The position numbers and the translations under genes were made by a program. From contig JASCOV010000014.1 in NCBI GenBank assembly GCA_029960045.1, positions 1 through 64,000 of the forward strand: DNA of 64,000 nt, given 5' to 3'. The notes under the pieces are model-generated. The model was not told where the DNA came from. It saw only the letters and a list, made by a program, of their open reading frames with translations, and made no database searches. Of the stretch, positions 50,733 to 57,842 are shown piece by piece. The stretch comes from Flavobacteriaceae bacterium PS02293. GTDB lineage: Bacteria; Bacteroidota; Bacteroidia; Flavobacteriales; Weeksellaceae. Each line of letters opens with the position of its first letter. Position 1 is the stretch's first letter.

Positions 50733-50899
50733 GTGAAATGTTTCCACCAACAGAAAAAGAGCTAGAAGATATCATCGCAGGTCTCAAGGCTAGATTGGAA
50801 GATGACAGCTATCAGGAAGAGTGGGTAAAAATCCACGATGAGCTGATGTTTAGAGAAAATCAACTTAGAAAATTAATAATTACAAATAATACAATATGA
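50729..50899 (+). CDS. Small hypothetical phage protein
   Basis: A 56-residue, mostly helical, acidic product (MSEMFPPTEKELEDIIAGLK...). Its start and stop overlap the neighbouring genes by 4 bases on both sides (ATGA type), which strongly supports it being translated as part of the operon. Confidence 0.7.
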   Translation: MSEMFPPTEKELEDIIAGLKARLEDDSYQEEWVKIHDELMFRENQLRKLIITNNTI

Positions 50900-51573
50900 C
50901 ACCAGAAACAAACACAATCGACATTAAAAAGCTTTCTCCAGAGCAATTGAAAGAAATAGCTCAGCAGATAAAAGACAACGAGAAAGCGGAAAAAGAAAAA
51001 ACTGCAAATGATAAAAAAGTCCTCAAAGGACTCAAAAACGACTTTGTTCTTGCAAACGTAGATTTCTTCATTGACAAAAGAAATGATGTAGAAGATCGTG
51101 TCGTAAAAATGTTTCAAGACCTAAAAACCGTCATCGAACTGGATTCCGCATTGTATGGAGAAAAAAAAGCAGAACAGGACAGCTACTCTCACACCTTGGA
51201 AGATGGATCTGCATATATGCAGATTGGCTGGAATGTAAGTCCAACTTTCAACGGTACGGAATCGCACGGCATCAATCAGCTGAAAGAGTTCATGTCTTCA
51301 TTGGCTGGCAATACAGATAATGAAAAATTGCTGATGAAATTCTTAAACATCGCTTTGAAAACTGATAATAAAGGCGATTACAATCCAAAAGCGGTGAGAG
51401 CATTGGATGCACTAAGATCAGAAGCAAACAGCGAGGTTTTCAGTTCGGCAATGGACATTATCAACGAAGCGATGATCGACATCAGGACATCACGATACGT
51501 GCGAGGTTACAAGATGGTGGACTTTGGAGATAACATTATCAAGCGAGTTAATTTCAAATTTTCAATCGATTAA
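50896..51573 (+). CDS. DUF3164-family phage protein
   Basis: The 225-residue protein matches DUF3164, found in B3/D3112-like transposable phages. LKNDFVLANVDFFIDKRNDVEDRVVKMFQDLKTVIELDSALYGEKKAEQ lies near the N-terminal third, and DIINEAMIDIRTSRYVRGYKMVDFGD near the C-terminus. The function is unknown. Its presence supports the transposable-phage assignment. Confidence 0.85.
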   Translation: MTPETNTIDIKKLSPEQLKEIAQQIKDNEKAEKEKTANDKKVLKGLKNDFVLANVDFFIDKRNDVEDRVVKMFQDLKTVIELDSALYGEKKAEQDSYSHTLEDGSAYMQIGWNVSPTFNGTESHGINQLKEFMSSLAGNTDNEKLLMKFLNIALKTDNKGDYNPKAVRALDALRSEANSEVFSSAMDIINEAMIDIRTSRYVRGYKMVDFGDNIIKRVNFKFSID

Positions 51574-51574
51574 A

Positions 51575-51703
51575 ATGGAAGAGCTTGTATTGATAGCAGT
51601 TGGTGTAGTCTGCTTTTTTGGAGGTGTTTTATTAGGCGTAATACTGACACCATCCGCACCGCACCTAGTTGAACACGACGACTCATATAACCCACCAAAA
51701 TAA
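51575..51703 (+). CDS. Small single-span membrane protein
   Basis: The 42-residue product starts MEELVLIAVGVVCFFGGVLL, one membrane helix followed by a short polar tail ending in PPK. It begins 1 nt after the DUF3164 stop and ends 6 nt before the next gene. A role in membrane is inferred only from hydrophobicity. Confidence 0.6.
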   Translation: MEELVLIAVGVVCFFGGVLLGVILTPSAPHLVEHDDSYNPPK

Positions 51704-51709
51704 ATCAAA

Positions 51710-52714
51710 ATGAAAATAATTGCACACAAAGTAGGAAACAAAGTTTTAGGCGAAACGCTGCAACTTTATCCGGAATTAGTACTTGATGAAAATACAATTG
51801 AGCTTTTACAAAATTACTTTTTAGGAAGTTTTAAAACAGAAGAAACATTTCAATTTTACAGCGATTCGTATTTGTCAAATAATCCAATTTTTAACGCTTC
51901 TGAAGGCATATTTAATGATCAAAGCATTTTTGATGAATGGTCTAAAGATATTGCAAAACATCTGTTCGAAGCTGCCGAAAATCCGAGAGTTCAAGGCGGC
52001 GAATTATTCGTTGTTTTTTTTCCAAAACTCGATGAAACAGATTTCGATAAGGTTGGAATTTTCAAAACTGAAAAAAGAGAATCATTCTTAAAAATCCATC
52101 CTAACTCTGAATATAGATCTTTAGATCTGGAACAGGACAAAGGCATTAGCCTAGCAAAAATCGATAAAGCTGCATTGATTTACAACAATGATAAAGAAAA
52201 CGGTTATATCCTCTCAGTTGTAGATAATAATAAAAACGGCGATATGTATTATTGGTTCGAGGACTTCTTGAAAGTGAAGCAACGCCAAGACGACTATTTC
52301 CATACACAAGAAACTTTATCTGTTTTTAAAACTTACATCAAAGATCAGCTACCTACAGAATTTGAAGTTTCAACAGTTGATCAAGCAGATTTTATGAACA
52401 AATCTTTAACCTTTTTCAAGGAAAAAGAAGAATTCAAGTTTGAAGAGTTCACAGCTGAAGTCTTGGAAGATAAAGCGGTGATCGAAAGTTTTGAAATTTT
52501 CAAGAGTTGCTATGAACAGGATATGCAGATCTCAATCTCCGAGGATTTTCCGATCAGCGCAGCTGCTGTGAAAAAACAGCAAAGCAAGTTCAAAAGCATC
52601 ATCAAACTTGATACTAATTTTCACATCTACATCCACGGTGATAGAAATAAAATTGAAGACGGACAGGACGAAAAAGGAAAGTTTTACAAACTCTATTTCG
52701 AAGAGCAAAAATAA
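51710..52714 (+). CDS. NdpA/YejK-like nucleoid-associated protein
   Basis: The 334-residue protein resembles the 37-kDa nucleoid-associated protein family. It has IAHKVGNKVLGETLQLYPELVLDENTIELLQNYFLGSFK at the start, FFPKLDETDFDKVGIFKTEKRESFLKI near the middle and an FKSIIKLDTNFHIYIHGDR segment near the C-terminus. Host YejK binds DNA and interacts with topoisomerase IV. A phage-encoded homologue may alter host nucleoid or protect phage DNA. That role is inference. Confidence 0.8.
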   Translation: MKIIAHKVGNKVLGETLQLYPELVLDENTIELLQNYFLGSFKTEETFQFYSDSYLSNNPIFNASEGIFNDQSIFDEWSKDIAKHLFEAAENPRVQGGELFVVFFPKLDETDFDKVGIFKTEKRESFLKIHPNSEYRSLDLEQDKGISLAKIDKAALIYNNDKENGYILSVVDNNKNGDMYYWFEDFLKVKQRQDDYFHTQETLSVFKTYIKDQLPTEFEVSTVDQADFMNKSLTFFKEKEEFKFEEFTAEVLEDKAVIESFEIFKSCYEQDMQISISEDFPISAAAVKKQQSKFKSIIKLDTNFHIYIHGDRNKIEDGQDEKGKFYKLYFEEQK

Positions 52715-52716
52715 CA

Positions 52717-52758
52717 TCCCATACGGTTTTTCGGAGCGGTTCGATTCCGCTCTTGGGA
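52717..52758 (+). ncRNA. T-arm-like hairpin with minihelix extension
   Basis: GAGCGG-TTCGATT-CCGCTC (52734-52752) copies the 7-nt T-loop of tRNAs. Outside it, TCCCA (52717-52721) can pair with TGGGA (52754-52758). This makes a tRNA-half-like minihelix just upstream of the start at 52779. The T-loop and neighbouring bases match the tRNA-like RNA at 46413-46429. The biological role is unknown. Confidence 0.55.
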
Positions 52759-52778
52759 ACAAAACAAACATCACTAAT

Positions 52779-53204
52779 ATGGCAACTATTAAAAAATTAA
52801 TGACACTTCTATCAAAAGAAGGTCTGGTGGATGAGAGAGCCGGAATTATCTCTCAATTTACAAACGGTAGAAAGTTTTCTGCCAGAGATTTAAACTCATT
52901 TGAGTTGGACAGCCTTTGTACTTTTTTAGAAAATGAACAGAAAAAAAAGCAGAACGAACTTGACAAAAAACGCAAACGTGTGATCGCTGCCATTTTTGGA
53001 GTTCATAAAAAAGCTAACAAGGAAGTATCAATGGAATATGTCAAAGGAATAGCCTGTAGAGCTGCCAAAGTTGACAATTTTAACCAGATACAACCAAACC
53101 GACTAGACAGCCTTTATAATGCATTTCTGAATGCTCAAAAGGATTTGACTTTTGCAAAGCGATTGGTAGAAGGTTTTATTAATGAGCAAATATCTTACAA
53201 CTGA
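52779..53204 (+). CDS. Hypothetical phage protein
   Basis: The 141-residue protein starts MATIKKLMTLLSKEGLVDER at 52779; a much longer in-frame start would overlap the nucleoid gene and read through the hairpin. It is helical and basic, with KKKQNELDKKRKRVIAAIFGV in the middle. The final part (LDSLYNAFLNAQKDL) suggests a helical-bundle DNA or protein binder. Its stop overlaps the next start. No family is recognised. Confidence 0.65.
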   Translation: MATIKKLMTLLSKEGLVDERAGIISQFTNGRKFSARDLNSFELDSLCTFLENEQKKKQNELDKKRKRVIAAIFGVHKKANKEVSMEYVKGIACRAAKVDNFNQIQPNRLDSLYNAFLNAQKDLTFAKRLVEGFINEQISYN

Positions 53205-53338
53205 TGGCTCTGAAAAAAAGAAAATCAAAATTGTCTGAGCTTTTCCCAGAACGTGAAGCAATCCGAGTGAAACCAATAACAAAAAAACCAACCGTGTCAT
53301 CTAGCACCAATATATCTAGATATAATAGTGCTAAATGA
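53204..53338 (+). CDS. Small basic hypothetical phage protein
   Basis: The 44-residue product begins MALKKRKSKLSELFPEREAI, is Lys/Arg/Ser-rich and lacks hydrophobic segments. It overlaps the previous stop by one base and ends 10 nt before the methylase start. No family is recognised. Confidence 0.5.
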   Translation: MALKKRKSKLSELFPEREAIRVKPITKKPTVSSSTNISRYNSAK

Positions 53339-53348
53339 CACCAACAAA

Positions 53349-54116
53349 ATGATTTTAACAAGACTAGGAAATAAAAGAAGAATGAAACCAGAACTATTAA
53401 AACATTTTCCCGATCACAGAATGCGAATAGAATTATTTTTCGGAGCTGGTGGAAGTTTCTTTTATCTACCAAAACCAAAATATGCGATTCTCAATGATCT
53501 GGATGACGATGTAATTAATTTGTATCTGGTGGTTCAAAATAATCTGGAGCAATTCAGAAGAGAAATCGAACTCGTACCGCTTACATCATCTCTAATAACT
53601 TATTGGAAGCAAAATGTCGAAACTGACCCAATAAAAAAGGCATTGAGATTTATTTTTCTTTCAAATTTCTCATATATGGGAAAAGGTGACACTTTAAGGT
53701 TAGGACTTGACAATGCTAAACAATCCATTCTAAAAAATCTAAACAAAACATTTGAATTATTGCAGGATGTCAAAATCACAAATAGAGATTTCAGAGATGT
53801 ACTTCCGAAAATTTCTTTCACAAAAGGTCTAAATGATAAGGACAAATGTTTTGTTTATCTCGACCCTGTCTATTTGGATACAGAACACTATTACCGGGTT
53901 CCGAACTGGAAAAAGGACGATTCTATTGATTGTCTTGATATTGTGAAAAATTGTGGAATAAGGTCGGCAATGTCTGAATTTAATCATCCATTCATTGTAC
54001 AGGAAGCAAAGGCGAGAGGTTTAAATGTTATTGGACTAAAAGACAGAGCAAACATTAAAAACAGAAAATTAGAAATTTTAATAACAAACTACTCAAACAG
54101 TTTATTTGATGAATGA
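53349..54116 (+). CDS. D12-class DNA adenine methyltransferase with DPVY motif
   Basis: The 255-residue protein has the Dam/D12 layout. SAM motif I is ELFFGAGGSFFYL (about 28-40), then NDLDDDVINLYLVVQN, FLSNFSYMGKG and motif IV LDPVY (171-175). The canonical motif IV is DPPY, so Pro-to-Val is a departure at the active site. The start at 53349 (MILTRLGNKRR) fits the family. It may protect phage DNA from restriction if active. Confidence 0.82.
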   Translation: MILTRLGNKRRMKPELLKHFPDHRMRIELFFGAGGSFFYLPKPKYAILNDLDDDVINLYLVVQNNLEQFRREIELVPLTSSLITYWKQNVETDPIKKALRFIFLSNFSYMGKGDTLRLGLDNAKQSILKNLNKTFELLQDVKITNRDFRDVLPKISFTKGLNDKDKCFVYLDPVYLDTEHYYRVPNWKKDDSIDCLDIVKNCGIRSAMSEFNHPFIVQEAKARGLNVIGLKDRANIKNRKLEILITNYSNSLFDE

Positions 54117-54480
54117 AGAAATCATAACACCAGAAATTGAAATCCTGACTTATCTAAACCAATTGGCAGATAAAAATTGCAGGATGATCAAAAGCAACCT
54201 TTCGCCAATTAGAGCGAGGTTAAAAGACGGCTACACTGTAGAAGAGCTTAAAGAAATTATACAAGTGAAAACGTTGGAGTGGAAAAACAACGAAGTGATG
54301 AATACCCATCTGCATCCAACGACATTGTTTCAGCCTTCCAAAGTTGATAAATATCTCAATCAATTATCATCAATCAAAGCAAACCCGGAGAAATATGCAA
54401 AGTACTTCGCAGACCTTAACAAAATCCAAAGAAGCGCAGCCGACGACGCTGGCGACCTTGCAGAAATGTTCGGAGAATAA
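54109..54480 (+). CDS. Phage replisome-organiser C-terminal-domain-like protein
   Basis: The 123-residue protein matches the conserved phage C-terminus pattern. EIEILTYLNQLADKNCRMIKSNLSPIRARLKDGYTVEELKEIIQVKTLEWKNN is followed by MNTHLHPTTLFQPSKVDKYLNQLS. In phage replication proteins this domain follows a DnaD/O-like HTH region that is missing here, so this is either a stand-alone version or works with a neighbour. ATG at 54109 is preferred to TTG at 54106. It overlaps the methylase end. Confidence 0.75.
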   Translation: MNEEIITPEIEILTYLNQLADKNCRMIKSNLSPIRARLKDGYTVEELKEIIQVKTLEWKNNEVMNTHLHPTTLFQPSKVDKYLNQLSSIKANPEKYAKYFADLNKIQRSAADDAGDLAEMFGE

Positions 54481-55153
54481 AGATGTTTTCAATAAAATTG
54501 CCAAGATGGAGCAATCCATTAGTATCAAGGAAAGTATCATTCACACACCAATTATTTCTACTCAAGGAAAAAAATTGGATCTGATAAAAGAGATTATCAA
54601 AATTGTAGAGTTCTATGTAAATATTACTGGTAAAAAATTTGAAAACTATCAGATCCACGTTCTTGCAGGTGACTTATATTTTCGGTTTAAAAATGACACG
54701 CTTGATGACATCATTATGATGTTCAAAATGATCAGAACAGGCGAACTTGATAAGGTTGGATATACTGATAGTTTCAATGAAAAAATAATGCTGTATGTGG
54801 ATCTCTATATGAATTACAAATCCGGCATCCGGGAAAAGATTATCAATGATGAAAAGCGAGAACGAAAAAAAGCGGATGCAAAAATTGAAATGTCGGACGA
54901 AGCTTTTGCAAAGTTCACAGAGCTGCAGAACATGATCAAAGTGCCGATATTGAAAAAAGCAGAAACTTTCAGCATAAAAAAAGCACTTGGAAGCCTTGAT
55001 ACATATCTCGAAACTCTTCCGGAAACCTGCAAAAAATTAAGCGACTCAGATCTTACCTATGAAATCAAAAGGACGCAATATTCTAACAAAACCGCTTGGG
55101 AAATATTACTATCAGAACAATTAAAAAGAAAAGAATTAAAAAATGGAAACTGA
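54395..55153 (+). CDS. Hypothetical phage protein overlapping its neighbour
   Basis: The 252-residue product starts at MQSTSQTLTK (54395), inside the preceding gene, an 86-nt overlap in another frame. A later start at MEQSISIK (54506) would avoid the overlap. The protein has a hydrophilic N-terminus, a middle VEFYVNITGKKFENYQIHVLAGDLYFRFKNDTLDDIIMMFKMIRTGELDKVGYTDSF, and a highly charged tail. It resembles no family I recognise; a replication accessory role is possible given its neighbour. Confidence 0.65.
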   Translation: MQSTSQTLTKSKEAQPTTLATLQKCSENKDVFNKIAKMEQSISIKESIIHTPIISTQGKKLDLIKEIIKIVEFYVNITGKKFENYQIHVLAGDLYFRFKNDTLDDIIMMFKMIRTGELDKVGYTDSFNEKIMLYVDLYMNYKSGIREKIINDEKRERKKADAKIEMSDEAFAKFTELQNMIKVPILKKAETFSIKKALGSLDTYLETLPETCKKLSDSDLTYEIKRTQYSNKTAWEILLSEQLKRKELKNGN

Positions 55154-55568
55154 AATTATTGTAAAATTTTTAAAAGAAATAGCTCCTTCTTTTGGAGATC
55201 TCACAATCGATGCAATTATCGAAACTCAAAAAGCTTTCCCGGAAGTAGTGGAAGTTTTACAACAGGAAAAACGGAGACGACAAAGAGCAATTCTGATTGA
55301 TATGATCCGCAATGCAGCAACCGGAACCGTGATTGGTATTTGTAATGGAAATTTTATAAAAATTCATCCGGTTGAACCTGATGAAATTAAAATTACTCAA
55401 GACGATATCCTGAGATATAAATTAAAATATGATCTGTCAGATTTGCAAAAGGAGTTTGATAAACTTGGAGCGATGGCGAATGATTTGAAATTTTCGGAAG
55501 TCAATGTAGTAAATGTAAAACCTTCTGTAAATCCATTTGACAGGCAATATAAGAGACATAGAAGATGA
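55143..55568 (+). CDS. Hypothetical phage protein
   Basis: The 141-residue basic protein overlaps the preceding gene by 11 nt. It contains a Lys/Arg-rich helix (VVEVLQQEKRRRQRAILIDMIRN) and a beta-like middle with GICNGNFIKIHPVEPDEIKITQDDI. No family is recognised. Confidence 0.6.
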   Translation: METEIIVKFLKEIAPSFGDLTIDAIIETQKAFPEVVEVLQQEKRRRQRAILIDMIRNAATGTVIGICNGNFIKIHPVEPDEIKITQDDILRYKLKYDLSDLQKEFDKLGAMANDLKFSEVNVVNVKPSVNPFDRQYKRHRR

Positions 55569-55840
55569 TCCAACTAACAGAAAAACCACCAGACTTAATC
55601 CAAATGGAAATTAAACTTCATATACCACAAACCGAAATCTTTGAATTTCTAAAAAACAGAGGTTACGAGATAAAAGGCTTTCCAATCCATTATCCTGCTG
55701 TCGAAGAAATGCTGGTCAGCGAACCCGCTCACACCTGGCACACTTTCACAGCAACAAAAGGCGATGAAGAGCAAAACACTGATAACCAATTTTTGGAAGT
55801 CTACAAAAGAGAAATCACAGAATCTTTAAAATTATCATAG
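55565..55840 (+). CDS. Hypothetical phage protein
   Basis: A 91-residue protein whose start overlaps the previous stop by four bases. It is mixed polar, with LHIPQTEIFEFLKNRGYEIKGFPIHYPAVEEML. No family is recognised. A terminator follows directly, closing this early/middle block. Confidence 0.6.
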   Translation: MIQLTEKPPDLIQMEIKLHIPQTEIFEFLKNRGYEIKGFPIHYPAVEEMLVSEPAHTWHTFTATKGDEEQNTDNQFLEVYKREITESLKLS

Positions 55841-55868
55841 GTTACGGATTTCCGTAACCTTTTTTTAT
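55839..55868 (+). terminator. Terminator at the end of the early/middle operon
   Basis: AGGTTACGG pairs with CCGTAACCT around ATTT and is followed by seven T residues. Confidence 0.85.
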
Positions 55869-55890
55869 TTAACATACTTAATTTTACATT

Positions 55891-56091
55891 ATGGAAGAAT
55901 TTAAAATCAATGCACAAGACTATATTATTGATGATATTCTATCACACATCAAAAACGGTCACATGGGAATAGCCTTTGCAAACGATTGGAACGTTGAAAG
56001 AAAAGGCGACACTTTACATTTCAAACTCAAAGAGTTCGGAAAAATAGACCTTTCTGTAATTTTTTGGTTTGGCTATCTTACAAATTCTTAA
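55891..56091 (+). CDS. Small hypothetical phage protein
   Basis: The 66-residue protein starts MEEFKINAQDYIIDDILSHI and ends with a hydrophobic FWFGYLTNS. It begins 23 nt after the terminator and 9 nt before the next gene. No family is recognised. Confidence 0.55.
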   Translation: MEEFKINAQDYIIDDILSHIKNGHMGIAFANDWNVERKGDTLHFKLKEFGKIDLSVIFWFGYLTNS

Positions 56092-56100
56092 TTTAGCAAT

Positions 56101-56538
56101 ATGATACGTTTTATTAACCTCGGAGATCAGATCACCGACAAAAACAGATTTGCGTTTTATGACACCATTACAGACAAGTTTTGTGAGTTCAATGGTTCTC
56201 AGTCCTGGGACAATGTTGCTGATTTCAAAAAAGACTTTGAAGGTGATGATATTGATAGATATCAACGCCTGATTAATCATAATTTTATAATAGTTGATGA
56301 TATTGATGATGTGAAGTATAATTTCAGTTTGTTTGCTGATAGATATTTTCAGCCATTTCCAATTGATCCTTGGCTAAAAAGAAATCGTACAATTCTAATA
56401 GAAAAATCTGCTGAAGAGAAAATCAAATTTTTAGAACCTCTTCTCAAGCAAGCTTTAGAATTTGAAGATTACTTAAAGGCTGACCAATTGAAATTACAAA
56501 TCGAAGCTTTGAAAAATGGATTACAAAGCAATAGTTAA
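56101..56538 (+). CDS. Hypothetical phage protein with UVR-like tail
   Basis: The 145-residue protein has an acidic middle (DDIDDVKYNFSLFADRYF). Its C-terminus, FLEPLLKQALEFEDYLKADQLKLQIEALK, recalls UVR/UvrB-C interaction helices. The functional link to UvrABC is not established. It overlaps the next gene by 23 nt. Confidence 0.6.
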   Translation: MIRFINLGDQITDKNRFAFYDTITDKFCEFNGSQSWDNVADFKKDFEGDDIDRYQRLINHNFIIVDDIDDVKYNFSLFADRYFQPFPIDPWLKRNRTILIEKSAEEKIKFLEPLLKQALEFEDYLKADQLKLQIEALKNGLQSNS

Positions 56539-56809
56539 CGAATTACAAACAATCGTTGATAATAAACCGGATCGTCATTTTTATAGGAACTTACAACTGT
56601 TAGTTGCTAAACTTGAACAGTCTGACGACGTAAAAGTTTTAAAAGTAGTTATCAGATACAAAAAACTGCTTTCAGATTTTGAAGATCCTTTCGACTGGCG
56701 AAAATTTGAATTTAGAGACCCTAACTTTATCAAGGATATTACAGAACTAACAATAAAATTAATCGACTATCTGAATGACTATTTCGGACTTTTAAAACCT
56801 TTTAAATAA
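56516..56809 (+). CDS. Small hypothetical phage protein
   Basis: The 97-residue helical protein starts in frame inside the previous gene (overlap 23 nt). The middle contains AKLEQSDDVKVLKVVIRYKKLLSDFEDPFDW. No family is recognised. The next gene follows after 2 nt. Confidence 0.55.
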   Translation: MDYKAIVNELQTIVDNKPDRHFYRNLQLLVAKLEQSDDVKVLKVVIRYKKLLSDFEDPFDWRKFEFRDPNFIKDITELTIKLIDYLNDYFGLLKPFK

Positions 56810-56811
56810 CT

Positions 56812-57351
56812 ATGAAAAAACTATTATTATTTTTACTTATTTCCGGCTTTACTTTCGGACAAAACACTGCAAAAGATACATTATTGGTCAACGGCACTCA
56901 ACCAGCATCAATCCTAAAAATCAATAATAATAAAATCTACATTGCACAAAATAAAGAACTGCAAACTTCTTACAAGCTAGAAAAAGATGGCTCATTAGTT
57001 TCTGCTGGTGTTCCTTACATTTCTGTAAAAGTAGATAAAAATCCACTGAAACAGAATGTGAGTCTTTTTATTACAAAAGCATTTGACCAGGTAAAAATAA
57101 CAGATCTTGAAAGTAAAGAGATTGTGCAATCTGGAGATAAAAGTGTATTTATTAAAACCTCAACAAAACCTCAACAGAAAAAACAATTTATGACAGCATT
57201 ATATCCGTTGTCAGATCGGTTAATAACATTAGATTTTGCTTTCGATTATAAAGATGAAGATGATAAGTCTAATAAATATTATGCAGTCCGGGATATAATA
57301 GAAAACGGCTTTATGGTATTGGAAAATTACTATACCGTTCACAAGCAGTAA
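56812..57351 (+). CDS. Exported hypothetical protein carried by the phage
   Basis: The 179-residue protein has a signal peptide (MKKLLLFLLISGFTFGQ) with a likely cleavage near residue 17, then a beta-rich Lys/Asn mature part. It is not a lysis or virion family that I recognise. A secreted accessory protein in the early region may be a lysogenic-conversion or host-modification gene. That is inference. Confidence 0.6.
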   Translation: MKKLLLFLLISGFTFGQNTAKDTLLVNGTQPASILKINNNKIYIAQNKELQTSYKLEKDGSLVSAGVPYISVKVDKNPLKQNVSLFITKAFDQVKITDLESKEIVQSGDKSVFIKTSTKPQQKKQFMTALYPLSDRLITLDFAFDYKDEDDKSNKYYAVRDIIENGFMVLENYYTVHKQ

Positions 57352-57393
57352 AGCCAACTTGCAAGAATGAAAACTACTTTTTATTTTTGCTGT

Positions 57394-57579
57394 ATGACCA
57401 GAAAAGACCGAATTAAAACAAGAAATGAGAAAGTAAGGGATTACTTTTCCAATTTAGAAAAAAAATATCCGCAATGGAAACTATCTGCTTTACTTGAAGA
57501 AACTGCTAACCAGTTCCTGCCAATCTCTCCAGCAACCGTTTCTGCGATACTTAAAGAGTCTGGATGTTATTCAGAATAA
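57394..57579 (+). CDS. Small HTH-like phage protein
   Basis: The 61-residue protein starts MTRKDRIKTRNEKVRDYFSN (57394); a start nine codons earlier adds a Cys-rich hydrophobic tail and is less likely. KLSALLEETANQFLPISPATVSAILKESG looks like an HTH. It may be a middle or late regulator, placed where the early block ends and convergent late genes follow. Confidence 0.55.
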   Translation: MTRKDRIKTRNEKVRDYFSNLEKKYPQWKLSALLEETANQFLPISPATVSAILKESGCYSE

Positions 57580-57587
57580 ACCATTTA

Positions 57588-57618
57588 AAAAGCGTTTAAA
57601 AATCATTTAAACGCTTTT
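57588..57618 (+). terminator. Terminator after the small HTH gene
   Basis: AAAAGCGTTTAAA pairs perfectly with TTTAAACGCTTTT around AATCA, followed by a CTTATT tail. The TTTAAA steps recall the palindrome at 46452 and the repeats at 44828. A separate operator role is possible. Confidence 0.7.
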
Positions 57619-57635
57619 CTTATTAAAAAAAGTTA

Positions 57636-57643
57636 TAACTTTG
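57636..57643 (+). promoter_or_regulatory. -7 element with nearly leaderless start
   Basis: TAACTTTG matches TAnnTTTG and ends 7 nt before the ATG at 57651. The transcript would begin at or just before the start codon. No -33 element is evident. Confidence 0.45.
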
Positions 57644-57650
57644 TACGATC

Positions 57651-57842
57651 ATGACACTTGAAGAGTTTTATACCAAAAAATCAAACTTAAAAGCACCTGA
57701 AGGATTAGATTTCCTTCAGAGACGTAATTGGTATATTACAGAAAAACAAAAACTTCAGGAACAATTATCATCAGATGATTTGAAAATTGTTCTTGAAAAC
57801 CAGAAAGAATGGCAAAATAAAGTAGATTCGTCCATTCTTTAG
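57651..57842 (+). CDS. Small hypothetical phage protein
   Basis: The 63-residue helical protein starts MTLEEFYTKKSNLKAPEGLD and ends QNKVDSSIL. It directly follows the -7 element. Its stop codon overlaps the stop of the convergent head-protein gene by 4 nt. No family is recognised. Confidence 0.5.
   Translation: MTLEEFYTKKSNLKAPEGLDFLQRRNWYITEKQKLQEQLSSDDLKIVLENQKEWQNKVDSSIL

Noticed and set aside
52608..52778. 57-residue N-terminal extension of the protein at 52779
   Set aside because: It reads antigenic out-of-frame sequence of the nucleoid-protein gene and the T-arm-like hairpin; MATIKKLM at 52779 is the natural start.
57581..57612. 11-bp phased TTTAAA repeats as an activator site
   Set aside because: The same bases form a perfect terminator stem, which explains them more simply; the operator idea is kept only as a remark.
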